From Tranzscheliella williamsii (taxonomy: Eukaryota > Basidiomycota > Ustilaginomycetes > Ustilaginales > Ustilaginaceae): a stretch of DNA of 64,000 nt. The notes beneath the pieces are model-generated. The model saw nothing but the letters and a program-made list of their open reading frames with translations. It made no database searches and was not told the DNA's origin. The translations under genes were made by a program, and so were the position numbers. Shown here in pieces: positions 9,383 to 21,353 of this stretch (within the stretch, counting starts at the first letter, position 1; every line of letters begins with the position of its first letter). Location: contig JALBYF010000009.1 of assembly GCA_023212725.1 (NCBI GenBank), positions 186,001-250,000 of the forward strand, written 5' to 3'.

Positions 9383-10611
9383 ATGAGCACACCGGCAATT
9401 CACCTACACCGTCCTCCGCTCGCGGTTCCCGCTGGGACCGACAGTAGAGACGACTGGGCCGTCTTTCTGCATCCGGCATACCCTCCTGGTCACGACATTC
9501 TGTTCAGGCTGCCATGTGTCGATCCAACGTCTGAGTCAGGCAGTGATCAACGTAAGGGCGTGCACTCACACCGCACTCCTCGCCCTGCCAAGATATCGCC
9601 GACAATGCTTTCGACTCGGGGCACCTCTTCTTGGACCGCCAAGGCGAGCGCCCGGTTTCGGAGCGCATCTCCGTAGATGGAATGTTGATGCCCGGAAGAT
9701 ACTTTTTCATCGTGAACTCCAAACGTAAGTTTGTCCTGCCGACTCCTTTAAGACCCAAATGAGTGTGTGCTGACCTTGCATGCTGCTTACCAGCCGAGCA
9801 CTGCTACTCATCGTACCGAGCTTTCGAGACTGGAAGTTCCCACATGGCCATTTACCCGAAACCTGGCCCGCCCCTGCATGGACTTCGATCGCCGGTCCAC
9901 GTCAACGTTGCGCGCTGACAATCGAGCATTTGGGCCTGGACGAAGCTCATATGGTGCCAAAAGGAGAGACTTCTTGGTTCAGGCTAAATGACATGTGGCG
10001 ATACGGATCAGGTATACAAGATGACAACACACCTCAGAATGTCATGCGCATGAGGACGGACATACTTCGCTGCTTCGACAGCCGTCTGTTTTCAGTCGTC
10101 TGTAAGCCTAAGCTTGCTTCGAACGGCCCTAACCCCTCTGACACTCCGGACTCAGCGTACGTAGTGCACGTCCTCGGAGAGGCTGCTGAAGAATTCTCAA
10201 ATCAGTATCACAACAGACAAATACTGTTTCATCCAGGCAACCATATTAGGTGCGAGTACATTTTTGCCCATTTCGCCTGGACAGTGCTCTTCTTCATCAA
10301 GCCTTTCCTGGTACATGGCGTTGAGCGACTGGTTGTACGATGTCACGATAATGGGAAATGGAGTCCTGAAAAGATGTCGGGCCGTCAGCTAGCGAGCCTC
10401 TACGGAGGAGGCGGCTCGCGCAGTGCATGTTCGAACAAAGCGGAAGCGGCCTCGTCAAGAGGCAACGGAAGGCGAAGAGGCACGGGAAGCCCTTGACGGC
10501 TCAGACTGGGATTCCGATGGCGAAAGAGACAGCCTCGCCGACTCGGACACATGGAACGATGAATCCTCCGGAGAAGGAAGGGGGCGAAAACGGAGCCGCA
10601 GGCTTCCTTAG
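9383..10611 (+). CDS. HNH-nuclease-domain protein (fungal HNH_2 type), spliced
   Basis: Reconstructed by reading frame: exon 1 9383-9551, exon 2 9593-9724, exon 3 from 9799. Intron 1 is only 41 nt; intron 2 (GTAAGT, CTGAC branch-like site, AG at 9797-9798) is 74 nt. Exon 2 reads DGMLMPGRYFFIVNSK and exon 3 SFRDWKFPHGHLPETWPAP, the usual lead of these proteins. The nuclease core follows: a Cys, then DEAHMVPKGETSWFRLNDM, MRTDILRCFD and FAHFAWTVLF, matching the AH.VP...W pattern and flanking helices of fungal HNH_2 proteins. The end is uncertain. Exon 3 reads on to a stop at 10496, but a strongly charged nuclear-signal-like tail (KRKRPRQ, later RGRKRSRRLP) lies in the next frame and ends at 10611; an in-phase intron 10311-10392 (GTACAT...CTAG) would join it and give 343 aa. 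Function of this family in fungi is unknown. Confidence 0.65.
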
Positions 10612-13218
10612 ATGCGCACGATGCTGGCGGAGATCATGCGGCCGGTCGTCTGAAGCCCCATTCCCACTTCGAGACCTTCGGACAACTTGGCCGCCCATCG
10701 CAAACCTTGATCGCCATCAAGCACGATGGAATCGAGACCCGTCTGGCCTAGCCTCTAACACACATCGCCTCCAAGTTACTCGCATTGTCAGATTACAGAA
10801 CAAAGTATGCGTTCAATTCATAGCCCGGCCAAAAGCAGACAGCTGAGAGAGCCATTAGAAGGGGCAGCAAAGAGCTTGAAAGCAATGAGCGTGGACCCTC
10901 ATGTGTCCATATGACGACGCGCAGACACGCTAGTCTGCAGGCTACGCGGATGCGTGGCAGCGGGGAGGATCAGAGAAGAAGACTCGCGCTTCTGCTGCGA
11001 GGGGCCCCTGTCACCGATCCCATCCGAGACGGCTTGGCGTGCTGCTGAGGTTGTCTGTCTTGCCTCGCCAGAACATCTCGAAGAACGACGGGTACGAGGA
11101 CCGAAACTGACTACGCTAGGCCGCCGCGAGTCAGCTGGCCATCTCGACACTGCGAGAAGCTGAGCGGAAGCGGACGTCGCCTCGAGTGCACTGGGCGGAG
11201 ATCTACGACACGTTCTGACCACAGGCTGCCACCGTGCCCAGACCCCAGGAAGCAACTGGTCGGAAAGCCCCTGAGCCCATTCGACGTGACTTTGGCTCTT
11301 TCTCCGCGACATTGCCCCCCAATGAGCCCGCTGAGGCCTCCCTTACGGGACAAAGAGCACAACCAGACGCGAGTTACACCGATGCAATGGATCCTGCAGC
11401 TGCCTCCAACGTCGTTTGAACACTTTGGACCTTAGCGCCGGGCTGGCGATTGTCGCCGTTCGGAAAAGCGTCCGTCATCGAACTGGGCACAGCTTCGGGC
11501 TGCTTGCACCGCGGACTTGGACTGACCCGGTTGTTCCGAGCCGCCTCTGTGCCTGGTCGCTGGATCTCATGCCTGGATCCAATTTCGGCTTGCCCGTTCC
11601 TTCTGCTTTTGCGTTTTGAACTAGGGCGCTGGTTAGCGAAAGCGCGTCGTGAACCGGACAAGCTAAAAGCCAAATTGGACGAAAAGGGGTCGGGGAAAGC
11701 TTGGCATGAGTTCTCCCTATCGAGAATCGCTTCGGCGCAATCAACAACAATCGCAGCGATAAGTAGCTAGTGCTTTCGTTTTCCAGCGGCATGGTAATCA
11801 CAATAATGCGCTGCAGCTCACGGCACCAGGGTCACAGCTTGTTTCTAGCCCGCAGGTGTCTGGGACTTGCCTGTCTGCACCCGTTTGTATTCATTACGGA
11901 TGACGCTAGGCTTGCACTGGTTCATGCAGCCAGAAGCTTCTGTTTAACAAAAGGCTCGGGTATACAAATTGCGAATCTCCCTTCCTCATGGTCGGCCAGG
12001 AGCCTCAGGCGCGTTTTCCAGCGTGGATGGCGCGTGTGCGGTGCTGCAGGCTGCGCCTCGCACACTGGAAAGCCGCTCGCCGCGCGTCTGCCACGTCAAA
12101 TCCTTAACCTTTGTGGCCGCATGCCCACTTTCAAAGGCTACTTGGGTCGAAGGTGCTCAGCTGCGCCACACGAACGCGAGAAAAGTATCCATGAGTGCGC
12201 CTGTGTGGTGAGGTTTGATCTGCGGGAAGACGAGCTGAAGGAGCAAGTCGGACAGTCCGACTGCGGCGGCGTGAACGGACAATGAAATCCAAAAGGGGCA
12301 GCAGCAATGTGCCGGCTACAACGTGCATTCGACCAGGGTCGGCTCTGCCGCTGCATTGCACCTAAAGTTAAGCTGAGCACCGAGGTCGGATCCAGCGATC
12401 TTTTCTAGCCTGAAGCCTTCTTCTCACGTTGGCGTTAGGAGTCGCGATTTGCACCCGCCTCTTGCCTACTTGTCTGCTTGCCCGCTCGCTTGCTGTCGGC
12501 CTGTCCATATTTCCATTTTGCAACACGCTGAGGGCACGGTTCTCCATGGGCTATTCGTTGGCAGCTTTCCTTTCTCCATTACGTCCATCTTACCCCAACC
12601 CCTTGAGAACACTCTTGTTCGCCAGAGCTTTGCCCAGCCTCACCGCGTCGTCTCAGACGTGCAGATCTCAGAAAAGCGATACTCTGGCAGAGTCGCTATG
12701 ATCCCGCCTCAATAGGACGCATCAACGCCAAAAACGCGGCCTAGTACCAGCACACGCGCCCGTTGTCTGCCTCTCGAATCGGTTTGCTCAAGCCTGCGCC
12801 TCTTTCCGTCGTGCCTCACTTCATATGGACCCTTCCTCCTGTCAACCTCACTCTCGTCTGTCTAAGCTCTCTCGCCGCACGTACGTCGGCTTTCTCGTCC
12901 GCCTGGTTTTCCCCATCCCACTTGCTTTGCATCCCACTTCGTACACGAAGCGTAGCCTTACCATCAACGCTGCCGTCTAACATTTCATACACGATCCATC
13001 TCAACTTCCCCGCAGCACTTCTACGCTTCACCTTAACTTGTATTCCGCCTGGAGCTTTTTATGGGCACACCATCACCAGCACAACCACTCGATAGCTGAC
13101 GGCTCTTCAGTTTTGGCCACTCTCTCACTCAAGGTTCTGCAGTACCGCCTGCCAGCATTCCTTCTTTGCATAGTCAAACACACGTCCTTTCGCGCGTGGC
13201 TCTAGATAGTCGGTGACC
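10612..13218. other. long gene-poor intergenic region
   Basis: 2.6 kb with no frame that looks coding. The last 800 bases (about 12,420-13,210) are pyrimidine-rich on the plus strand, with many CTC/TCC tracts, and probably contain the promoter and 5' leader of the flippase gene. No inverted repeats or transposase remnants recognised. Confidence 0.5.
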
Positions 13219-16200
13219 ATGGTGTTTGGTCGCTCGGACGCTCGTCGGGCTGGCCCTGACCGCGGGGGCCACAACTATGACCCCAACAACCTGTCTCCGT
13301 ACATGGCGGGGCCCTCGGACCAAAGCTACCTCACAGACCCAACCCACCCCGACTACGACCCCATGGTGGATCCAAATTTGCAGCTCAAGACGGTGCGCAC
13401 TGCGGCTGCGTCGATTGCGGAGTCGCATCGGTCTGAGCAGAGAAGAGATGACCGCAATAAGATGACAAGGAAGGCTAGCCTGTCTCATAAACTCTTTCGT
13501 GGCCGTACTCAGCGGAAGCATCAGCGGAAAGGGTCTGTTCTTGCTGGAATGGTGGCAGAGGAAGCAGCGAAGCCACGTTGGTCCAACGGTCTATCTACCC
13601 ACAACGCAGAAGGTAAAGTCCCTTTTGACTCTGCCCAGCAAGACACGGTGCCAGATTCTGCGACTGCCGACCTTGCGGAGGATCCCCAAGCAGAGGAAGT
13701 GCAAGCCGCTACAGAACCCAGTGGACCCATGATGCGGAAGATAAAGCCAAAGAAGCGCAGAACTGTCTACGTAAATGTGCCTCTTCCCAAGGCTGAGCTC
13801 AAGAAGAACGGTGATCCGGATGTCGACTATCCGCGAAACAAGGTGCGCACATCGAAGTATACCCCAGTGACCTTTCTGCCACGATTTCTCTTCGAGCAGT
13901 TCAGAAGGGTGGCGAACATCTACTTCCTCGGTCTCGTCGTTCTCCAGATCTTCCCGACGTTCGGCGCCACCATACCTCAAATTGCTATGTTACCGCTCGT
14001 CGCCATTCTCTGCATCACTGCTATCAAAGACTCCATCGAAGACCACAGACGACACGTTCTCGACAACGAGGTGAACAACTCCGCCGCCACCCGACTTGGG
14101 AACTGGCGCAACCTCAATCAGGCACATGACGTCCGATCTTGGTACCAGAAGCTCTTCGGCCTTGCCGGTCGAAGTGGTGTCTCGAAAGGTGTACGCAAAC
14201 TTCGTGAGAAGGAAGATGCTATTGGTCTGCGCCAGGTGAATGGCCAGCAGCGCTCACAAGGCCGTGATGTCCAAGATCGCGAGGAGTTTGGCTTCAAGAC
14301 GCTCCCTACTCGAACGGACAGCTTAAGCAGCTCTTACGGCCTCCACACCATTGTGAGCGAGAGCGACCGGGATGACCCCACATACTATGGTGCGAAGAAC
14401 GACCAGTCTGCCCCCTTTGGTCGTCACGCAGCGGCCAACGCCAGTAACATTTCAGTATTGCAGCCACTGCATTCGCCGCAACAGGCTGCTTCCAACACTA
14501 ACGGGCTCGTCGAAGGGGTTGTAGACCACCGGAGACATACCCCGGGCACAGCTCGCTGGGAACGGACACTGTGGAAGAAACTGGAAGTAGGAGACATTGT
14601 CATGCTGCGCGAAGACGAACAGGTGCCCGCCGATATCGTGGTGCTCAGCAGTTCGGATCCTGACGGCAACGCCTATGTCGAGACCAAGAATCTCGACGGC
14701 GAAACTAATCTCAAGGTCCGAAAGTCACTTAAAGCCACCATGGGTATCAAGTCTGAAGAGGACCTGGAGCACGCTCGCTTCGTTATCGACAGCGAAGCTC
14801 CGCACGCCAACCTATATAGCTACAATGGTCTCCTCAAATACACACTGAGCGAGTCCAAAGAAGCATCTTCTCTGCCTCCTGACAGTAGTGCATATGCTGC
14901 CGCACAGGCTCAGAGTAGACGTGTCGAGCCTGTCACCATCAACGAGTTGCTACTCCGGGGTTGTGCGCTCCGCAACACGGAATGGGTCATCGGGGTTGTC
15001 CTTTTTACCGGCGAGGATACAAAAATCATGCTCAACTCCGGTGAAACGCCGTCAAAACGATCGAAGATTGAGAAAGAGACCAATTTCAACGTCATTGTCA
15101 ACTTTCTGATCCTAATAATCCTGTGTAGTCTCTGCGCTGTCATTGGCGGCTTGAGGCTCAGTAACACGAACACCAGTAGGAACTACTACGAACACGATGC
15201 TGAGATCAGCACGAGCAACATCGTCAACGCTCTTGTCATCTTCGGGTAAGTGGGCCTCAAAACTATAGTCTACTTCCCTTCCGGTTAATTTCAGATGCGA
15301 TACTGATTGATTCTCTCTCCCTCTTGCAATCCCGTCTGAACATCCTTGGCTTTGCAGATCTTGTCTCGTCGTCTTCCAGAATATCGTTCCCATTTCGCTC
15401 TACATCTCAATAGAAATTGTCAAGACGATCCAGGCCTTCTTCATCTTCCAAGATATCGAGATGTACTATGCTCCTCTTGATTACCCTTGTGTTCCCAAGA
15501 CATGGAATATCTCCGATGACCTGGGCCAGATCGAATACATCTTCTCTGATAAGACGGGCACTCTTACACAAAACGTCATGGAGTTCAAGAAATGCTCCAT
15601 CAATGGTGTGACATACGGAGATGGCATCACGGAAGCTATGGTCGGATCCATGAAGCGTCAAGGCAAAGACACATCCGCCTACAGCGCCGAAAAACAAGAA
15701 GCTGAGCTGGCTCAGTCAAAGAAGCAGATGGTTGAGATCATGAACCGCGCTTTTAAGAATCGATACTTGCGCCCCGACAAGATGACCCTCATTTCGACTC
15801 CGTTGGCCCAAACCCTAGCTGCACAGCACTCGGATCCCCAGAGGAAGAGAATCATCACATTCTTCCGCGCGCTGGCACTTTGTCATACCACTTTGACGGA
15901 CCGTCCTGACGGCAACGATCCTTTCACGGTCGAGTACAAAGCTGAGTCCCCCGACGAGGCGGCGCTTGTCGCTGCTGCTCGCGATGCCGGAGCCGTCTTT
16001 CTTGCGAAGAACAACAACACGATCGATATTGAGGTGCTCGGCCAGCCAGAGCGCTATACTCCTCTAAAGGTCTTGGAATTCAACAGTACTCGCAAGAGGA
16101 TGTCAACTATTGTACGCGAGCCTGATGGCCGCATCCTCATGATCACGAAGGGCGCCGATTCGGTCATTTACCAGCGTCTGAGTGCCGACCACTCTGAGGA

Positions 16201-18934
16201 ACTGAAGCAGACAACCCACAGGGACCTCGAAACTTTCGCCAACGCTGGTTTGAGGACCCTCTGCATTGCTTACCGATATCTCGACGAAGCCGAATACATG
16301 GAATGGGCGCGCTTACACGACGATGCAAGCGCCAGTTTGACTGATCGAGAAGAAGCGATTGATGAGGCAAATGAAAAGATCGAAGTGGACCTGACGCTTC
16401 TTGGTGCCACCGCTCTGGAAGATAAGCTTCAGGTGGGAGTACCCGAAGCTATAGAGACGCTCCACAAAGCAGGCATCAAACTCTGGATTCTAACCGGGGA
16501 CAAATTACAGACGGCTATCGAAATCGGATTCAGCTGCAACCTACTGACCTCGGATATGGAGATCATGATCATCTCAGCAGATCACGAGGCAGGTACACGG
16601 GCACAGCTCGAAGCTGCTTGCAACAAAATTGCCTCTGCAGGTCGACCTGTCGTTGTCGAAGAGCCAGCCGGGCGCGGTAGAACCCGAAAGAACCGCCTTA
16701 CTGTCGAGCGGACTGAGAGTGCACCGAAGGACGGTTTCGCTGTTGTGATCGACGGAGAGACGCTTCGCTACGCCCTAGACGCCAACCTGCGCCCCTTGTT
16801 CCTTGCTCTCACAACCCAGTGCGAAGCTGTGGTCTGCTGCCGAGTATCGCCCGCCCAGAAAGCTTTGACTGTAAAGCTGGTCAAAGATGGCAGGGACGCT
16901 ATGACACTCGCCATTGGCGACGGTGCTAACGATGTCGCTATGATTCAGGAAGCACACTGCGGTGTTGGCATTGCCGGTCTCGAAGGTGCTCAGGCTTCGA
17001 TGAGCGCAGACTACGCTATTGGCCAGTTCCGATTCTTGACCCGACTTCTGCTGGTACACGGTCAGCTGTGCTATCACCGTATCTCGGACTTACACAAAGT
17101 GTTTTTCTACAAGAACATCATCTGGACTTCGATCCTCTTTTACTATCAGATCCACTCGGACTTTTCCGGTTCTTACTTTTTCGACTATACCTATATTCTC
17201 CTCTACAACCTCGTCTTTAGCTCCCTTTGCGTTATTGTCATTGGCGCGTTGGACCAGGTCGTCAACATCAAGGCGCTGCTTGCCTTCCCGCAAACATACA
17301 AGCGTGGCATTGAAGGGAAAGAATATAACAGCTTCCTTTTCTACATGAGTATGATAGATGCCGCCTACCAAGGTGCTGTCTGCTATTTCATTCCGTATTG
17401 GTTCTACGCCTACGGCCCCATGGTCTCCCAGAGTGGCCACGATATGGATGGGCTGACCCTTCTCGGTGCGACAGTCGCATCTGCTGCCGTCACTACCGCC
17501 AATCTATATGCGGGCCTGATCTCCAAGCACTGGACCGGCATCTTCTGGGCCGTCGAGGTCATCTCTTTGCTCAGTGTATACGTCTGGCTTATGGTCTACT
17601 CGGCTTTCCCCGTCTTCGCCTTCCAGGACGTTGGATTCTGGCTGGTACCAACGGTTAACTTCTGGGCGGTCATCCTCCTCGTCACGGGGGTCTCGCTCAT
17701 GCCTCGATTCTTCTGCCGCGCATGGCGGACCTCCTTCCATCCCAACGAGCATGACATTCTGCGCGAAGCCTGGACCAAGGGAAACCTCAAAGACCAGCTC
17801 GGCATGCCTCATCAGAGCAAGAGAAAAGCGCGCCGCGCTGCCAAATACAATGAAGCTGTCCACGATGCCAACCAAAGCGTCACTGCATACGACGACAGTC
17901 AAGACCTGGAACGAAATCAAGACTTGTTCTACGAGGCAAAGCGTTCGACAGAGCAGAAGAGATTCCAGGGCCTTTCAGCAGTGGAGGAGGACAACATGTC
18001 CGAGACGTCGGCAGACCCTCTGTCTTCGGGAGATTACGAGCAAAACTACCTTAGGCGCAACCACTATCCGCCGTACCCCTCGGGGCATCCGCCAAATGGC
18101 AACGAGTATGACCGCAACAACGGGGCTGTCTCTGGGCTCTCCTTTTACGATCCAGACAAGCTGCCTGTGCAAGGGGTCTCGCCAAATTCGTATCAGGTGG
18201 GCAAGTTCCAAGGCTATCCGCGCCAGCTGCAGCAGGAACAGCGACGTCAACAACTTCTCGCTCAGCAGAACAGTACTCATAACTATTACTACGGTGAACA
18301 GGACTCGTATGAAGCGCAGGAAACGGGGGTCCCCATGATCAACGTCCAACGTGCCTCTACCTCAACCCATCAGAGTCACAACAATGGTCGGAACGAGCTG
18401 GTCAAGCAAGCATCTAAAGACAGTTTCTCCCGAGCCTTCGACGAAGGATTTGGCGAAGAGTATGGCAACAGCTCTGGTCCTTACCCGGCCGCTGCCGGAC
18501 GAGGGACTCCGCAGGTCCGCTCCGCGTCCGCTTCCAACTACGCGCCGTCAGCGGCGAACTCCAGTGTGCAGCCTTACGAGCAGATGGGCACGAACGATCC
18601 CTCCCCGCGCACGCCAACTGCGACATCGCCATTGGCAGGCGCGAAATACCACGACCGATTCAAGACGCCCTCGCCGCCTCGGTCACAGCCATTACCAGAG
18701 CAGGCAATGGCGAGCCCACCCCAGTATGGAGTTGCGGCCTCGTCGTCCGATCAGAGCCTTGGCGTGGCTGGACGCGCCGGCGCGGGGCATTCGCAGGAGC
18801 CCTCAGGAGCGTCGCAGATGACTTGGCACACCGCCGAGAGCTCAGACCACACCGACTCGTCCCCACAGCGTCGTCCGGCGGCTTTCCAGCATAGACCAAC
18901 CGGCTCGGACGCATCCAAGTTTGCTGCGCTGTAG
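13219..18934 (+). CDS. DNF1: P4-type ATPase, Dnf1/Dnf2-like phospholipid flippase
   Basis: Two exons, 13219-15245 and 15358-18934, giving 1867 aa; the 112-nt intron (GTAAGT...GCAG) splits the segment before the PISLYIS motif and restores it exactly. Diagnostic blocks in order: YPRNKVRTSKYTPVTFLP before span 1, an actuator-domain DGETNLK (about residue 492), PISLYIS in span 4, the phosphorylated Asp in DKTGTLTQN (about 740), KAESPDEAALVAAA in the nucleotide domain, and GDGANDVAMIQEAH (about 1196). The long insert between EVNN and the actuator domain is shared with yeast Dnf1/Dnf2. The C-terminal tail from about residue 1467 is unusually long (some 400 residues), Gln/Ser/Pro/Tyr rich and disordered-looking. 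Role: ATP-driven movement of phospholipids to the cytosolic leaflet of plasma or late secretory membranes, normally with a Cdc50/Lem3 subunit. Confidence 0.95.
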
Positions 18935-19670
18935 CCCACGCCCACCCCCCCTTCCCCGGAATGCTTTTCACGATATCCACGACGATCTTATTCTCATAGC
19001 TTATTTCCCCAGGGCATGACCCTATCCCGCATAGACCAGGCATGGCGTACTACCCACGCCTGCCTTGCTGGATCTTTGCCCGCCTCAGTACTCTGTTTCT
19101 CTGATGAACAATAAAGACTCCGTCCCATCCTGTGCCGGTCTCCGGCTGAGTGCGTTGCTCTGGGCCGTGAAACGCGGGTAGAGAGCCGGCAGAGCTGGTT
19201 GTGGGGCGATCCAGCCGGATCGATAGAGCTTCATGAGCATGGCCCGGTCATGAGGTGCTGGTTCATCTGGCGGTCGGCACGCGGGCGGCTAGGTCTGGGC
19301 GCCAAGAGGCCGGGGAGAGGCGGATGTCGGCGATACGGGCATGGGGTCGACGCATGGCGACGGCCCTGGCGTGGAGTCGCTGGGGCTCGACGTGCTATGG
19401 CGGGGTGGGGCGGGGGTAGGGGATTTTCGGAGGGGGTGGGGGGGGAAGCTGTTTCTCGGTTCGGCCGGGGAGGTGGTATCGGGCTGGCGGGGGGGTGGTT
19501 GCTCGGGCGGGCTGGGATGAGCTGCGGGCCGGGGCTCATCGGCGGTTGGGAGGTGGCCGGTGCCGCGGCTTGCCCGCTCGGGCTGGGTGCGCGCGCGGCG
19601 AGCGCTTAAAAGGCGCGCGGACGACGACACAGAAGCCACCACATCCACCAACCCCCCGCGAGACACTACC
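18935..19670. other. intergenic with strongly G-rich block
   Basis: 3' region of the flippase and promoter of the small secreted protein. Between about 19,380 and 19,500 the plus strand is a dense series of G runs (three to eight Gs), a potential G-quadruplex region. A TATA-like box lies at its downstream end. Confidence 0.6.
19606..19612 (+). promoter_or_regulatory. TATA-like element of the small secreted-protein gene
   Basis: TTAAAAG in an otherwise GC-only stretch, about 60 bases before the ATG at 19671. Spacing and isolation make it a plausible core promoter element; not proven. Confidence 0.35.
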
Positions 19671-20293
19671 ATGGTCGCGCTCGCCCCCTTATTCGCGCTC
19701 GGCGCGCTCTTGGTCTCGCTCGCTGCCGCCACCGACCTGCCGGCGTACATCCCCAAGGACGCGCCCACGCGCCGCATCAACCGCGCTTACTACCGGCAAA
19801 TGCACGAATGGGCGCGCGAGGAGTCCACCCTCCCCGCGGTAGAGAACTCGCAACGCTTCTACCTCCCCACCACCCTGCACGACGTCCTGCAAAACAACCT
19901 CCACCTCGTCAAACGAGACTTCGCCGACAACTACATCGGTACGTACCCACGCCGCGCATGAACAAACTATTGAAAGGCTAAGCACATTGCTATTGCCATT
20001 GCCGATACGGACGAGCAGCAAGCGTAAGGAGCTACCTGATAGCTCTTGCGGAGTACACGCGGCCGCTGATCGCTGGCCCGCTGCACCCAGGCGTGGTCGC
20101 GTACCAGCGATACGACACGCTAAATATGTACTCCACCGCGCACGACAAGCTGTCGAAGTGGCTGAGTCAGGATAACGAAGCGGTGCTGAACCGCTTGGTC
20201 CACGACGTCCCCGAGGACGAAAGTGTTCTGCAGAACGCACTGATGACGCTCGAGCAGGCCCGCACTCTCTTCGAAGCCGCACTCAGCGTATGA
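19671..20293 (+). CDS. small secreted protein without cysteines
   Basis: Two exons, 19671-19938 and 20019-20293, 180 aa. The intron (GTACGT...CAG, 80 nt) is needed because the first frame stops soon after the donor; a CAG three bases upstream is an alternative acceptor adding one Ala. The N-terminus MVALAPLFALGALLVSLAAA is a textbook signal peptide. The mature part is mainly alpha-helical by composition, with no Cys, no further hydrophobic span and a dibasic LVKR|DF site near residue 83 that Kex2 could cut. The second exon reads SYLIALAEYTRPLIAGP and ends EQARTLFEAALSV. I recognise no family. It could be an effector-like or cell-wall-associated protein; that is inference from secretion and small size only. 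Confidence 0.75.
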
Positions 20294-20500
20294 CCCTGCC
20301 GGGAGCTGAGCACGCACTACTATCGCGGCCAGCGGCCTAGTAGCGCTGCCGGCTCCGTTGTACGGCCTGTCAAACTGTGCCCTAGGCGTGACGCTTCCCA
20401 TGACAAATTTGTTTTTGCACTTTCGCTGCGGCGGCAGCAGTGTTTCGCCGTGCCCATGCCGGTCGATGCTATGTGCAGATGGAGAGATGGGGAGGTAGTG

Positions 20501-20960
20501 TTATGACGCCGCGGGGTCGGTCTCGTCGGCGGGCGGTGCTAAGGGGGCTGGCGCTTGCGGATCGGCGGGGGTCGCATGCTGCTTGAGCCATTCCTGTGGG
20601 GGTGTACAAGAGGCAGGTCAGCGGGCGCGGCGGTATGCGGTGTGGGCGGGGACGGGGACGGGGTGGGATGCTTACTTCGGAGGCCCACACGGGGGCGCGC
20701 GGGTCGGCGGCGCGGGCGGCAGGCTTGGCGAGCGAGACAGTAAGGGTGCGGCCGGCGATGGCGTTGAGGTGCATGTTGTCGACAGCGTCGAGCGCGTCGG
20801 CATGCGTGCTGAACGTGACAAAGGCGAACCCCTTGGCCACGCCACGCTCGCGCGGCACACTCACCTCGACCACCTCGCCAAAGCTCGCAAAGTGCGCCAT
20901 CACCCCCGCCTCGTCCATCCCCGCAGGCAGCCCACCCACGTAGATCGTCTGACTCGCCAT
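20501..20960 (-). CDS. single-RRM protein related to cyclophilin E N-terminus
   Basis: Two exons on the minus strand, 20960-20676 and 20593-20501, 125 aa; the 82-nt intron (GTAAGC...CACAG) is phase 0. The RRM has RNP2 as IYVGGLP and RNP1 as KGFAFVTF, then DNMHLNAIAGRTLTVSLAKP. Exon 2 adds EWLKQHATPADP. RRM, SLAKP, PVW and EWLKQ in that order match the N-terminal half of human PPIE (Cyp33), but no peptidyl-prolyl isomerase domain follows: the protein ends in a short acidic/Pro tail. Likely a nuclear, possibly spliceosome-associated, RNA-binding protein. The family match is from remembered motif order. Confidence 0.85.
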
Positions 20961-21353
20961 CCCACCGCTTCTCCAGCAAACTGTGCAAGTGCAGGGTGTC
21001 GTGCCGTTGCGGATATGGTAGGAAGTGGAAGAAAGGTCCCGCACCTCGATCGAAACCGCCCGCACTAACCTGACTTCCGACTCCCGAGCCGAGCCAAAGC
21101 ATGGCTGCGCGAAATTCAGCTGGTTCAAGCAGGCAATTTCGGGCACAAACAAAAGGTAAAGTATGTGTTAATTGTGCTCAAATATGGTGTGCGAAAAAGA
21201 AGCGCAAAGCGACAGAAATTGAGGCACAAGGCGTCGTAATTGAGTCGTGATTGAGCGATGGTCAGAATAACGATACAGGGACGAGCGGGAGGTTTGCTGG
21301 CGGAACAGATGGAGACGTGGATGAAGGAATAGAGGAAGCGGGTTATGGGAAGA
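20961..21353. other. intergenic upstream of RRM gene
   Basis: Contains the RRM gene promoter and the 3' end of the aldo/keto reductase. AT-rich around 21,160-21,260. Nothing else recognised. Confidence 0.4.
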
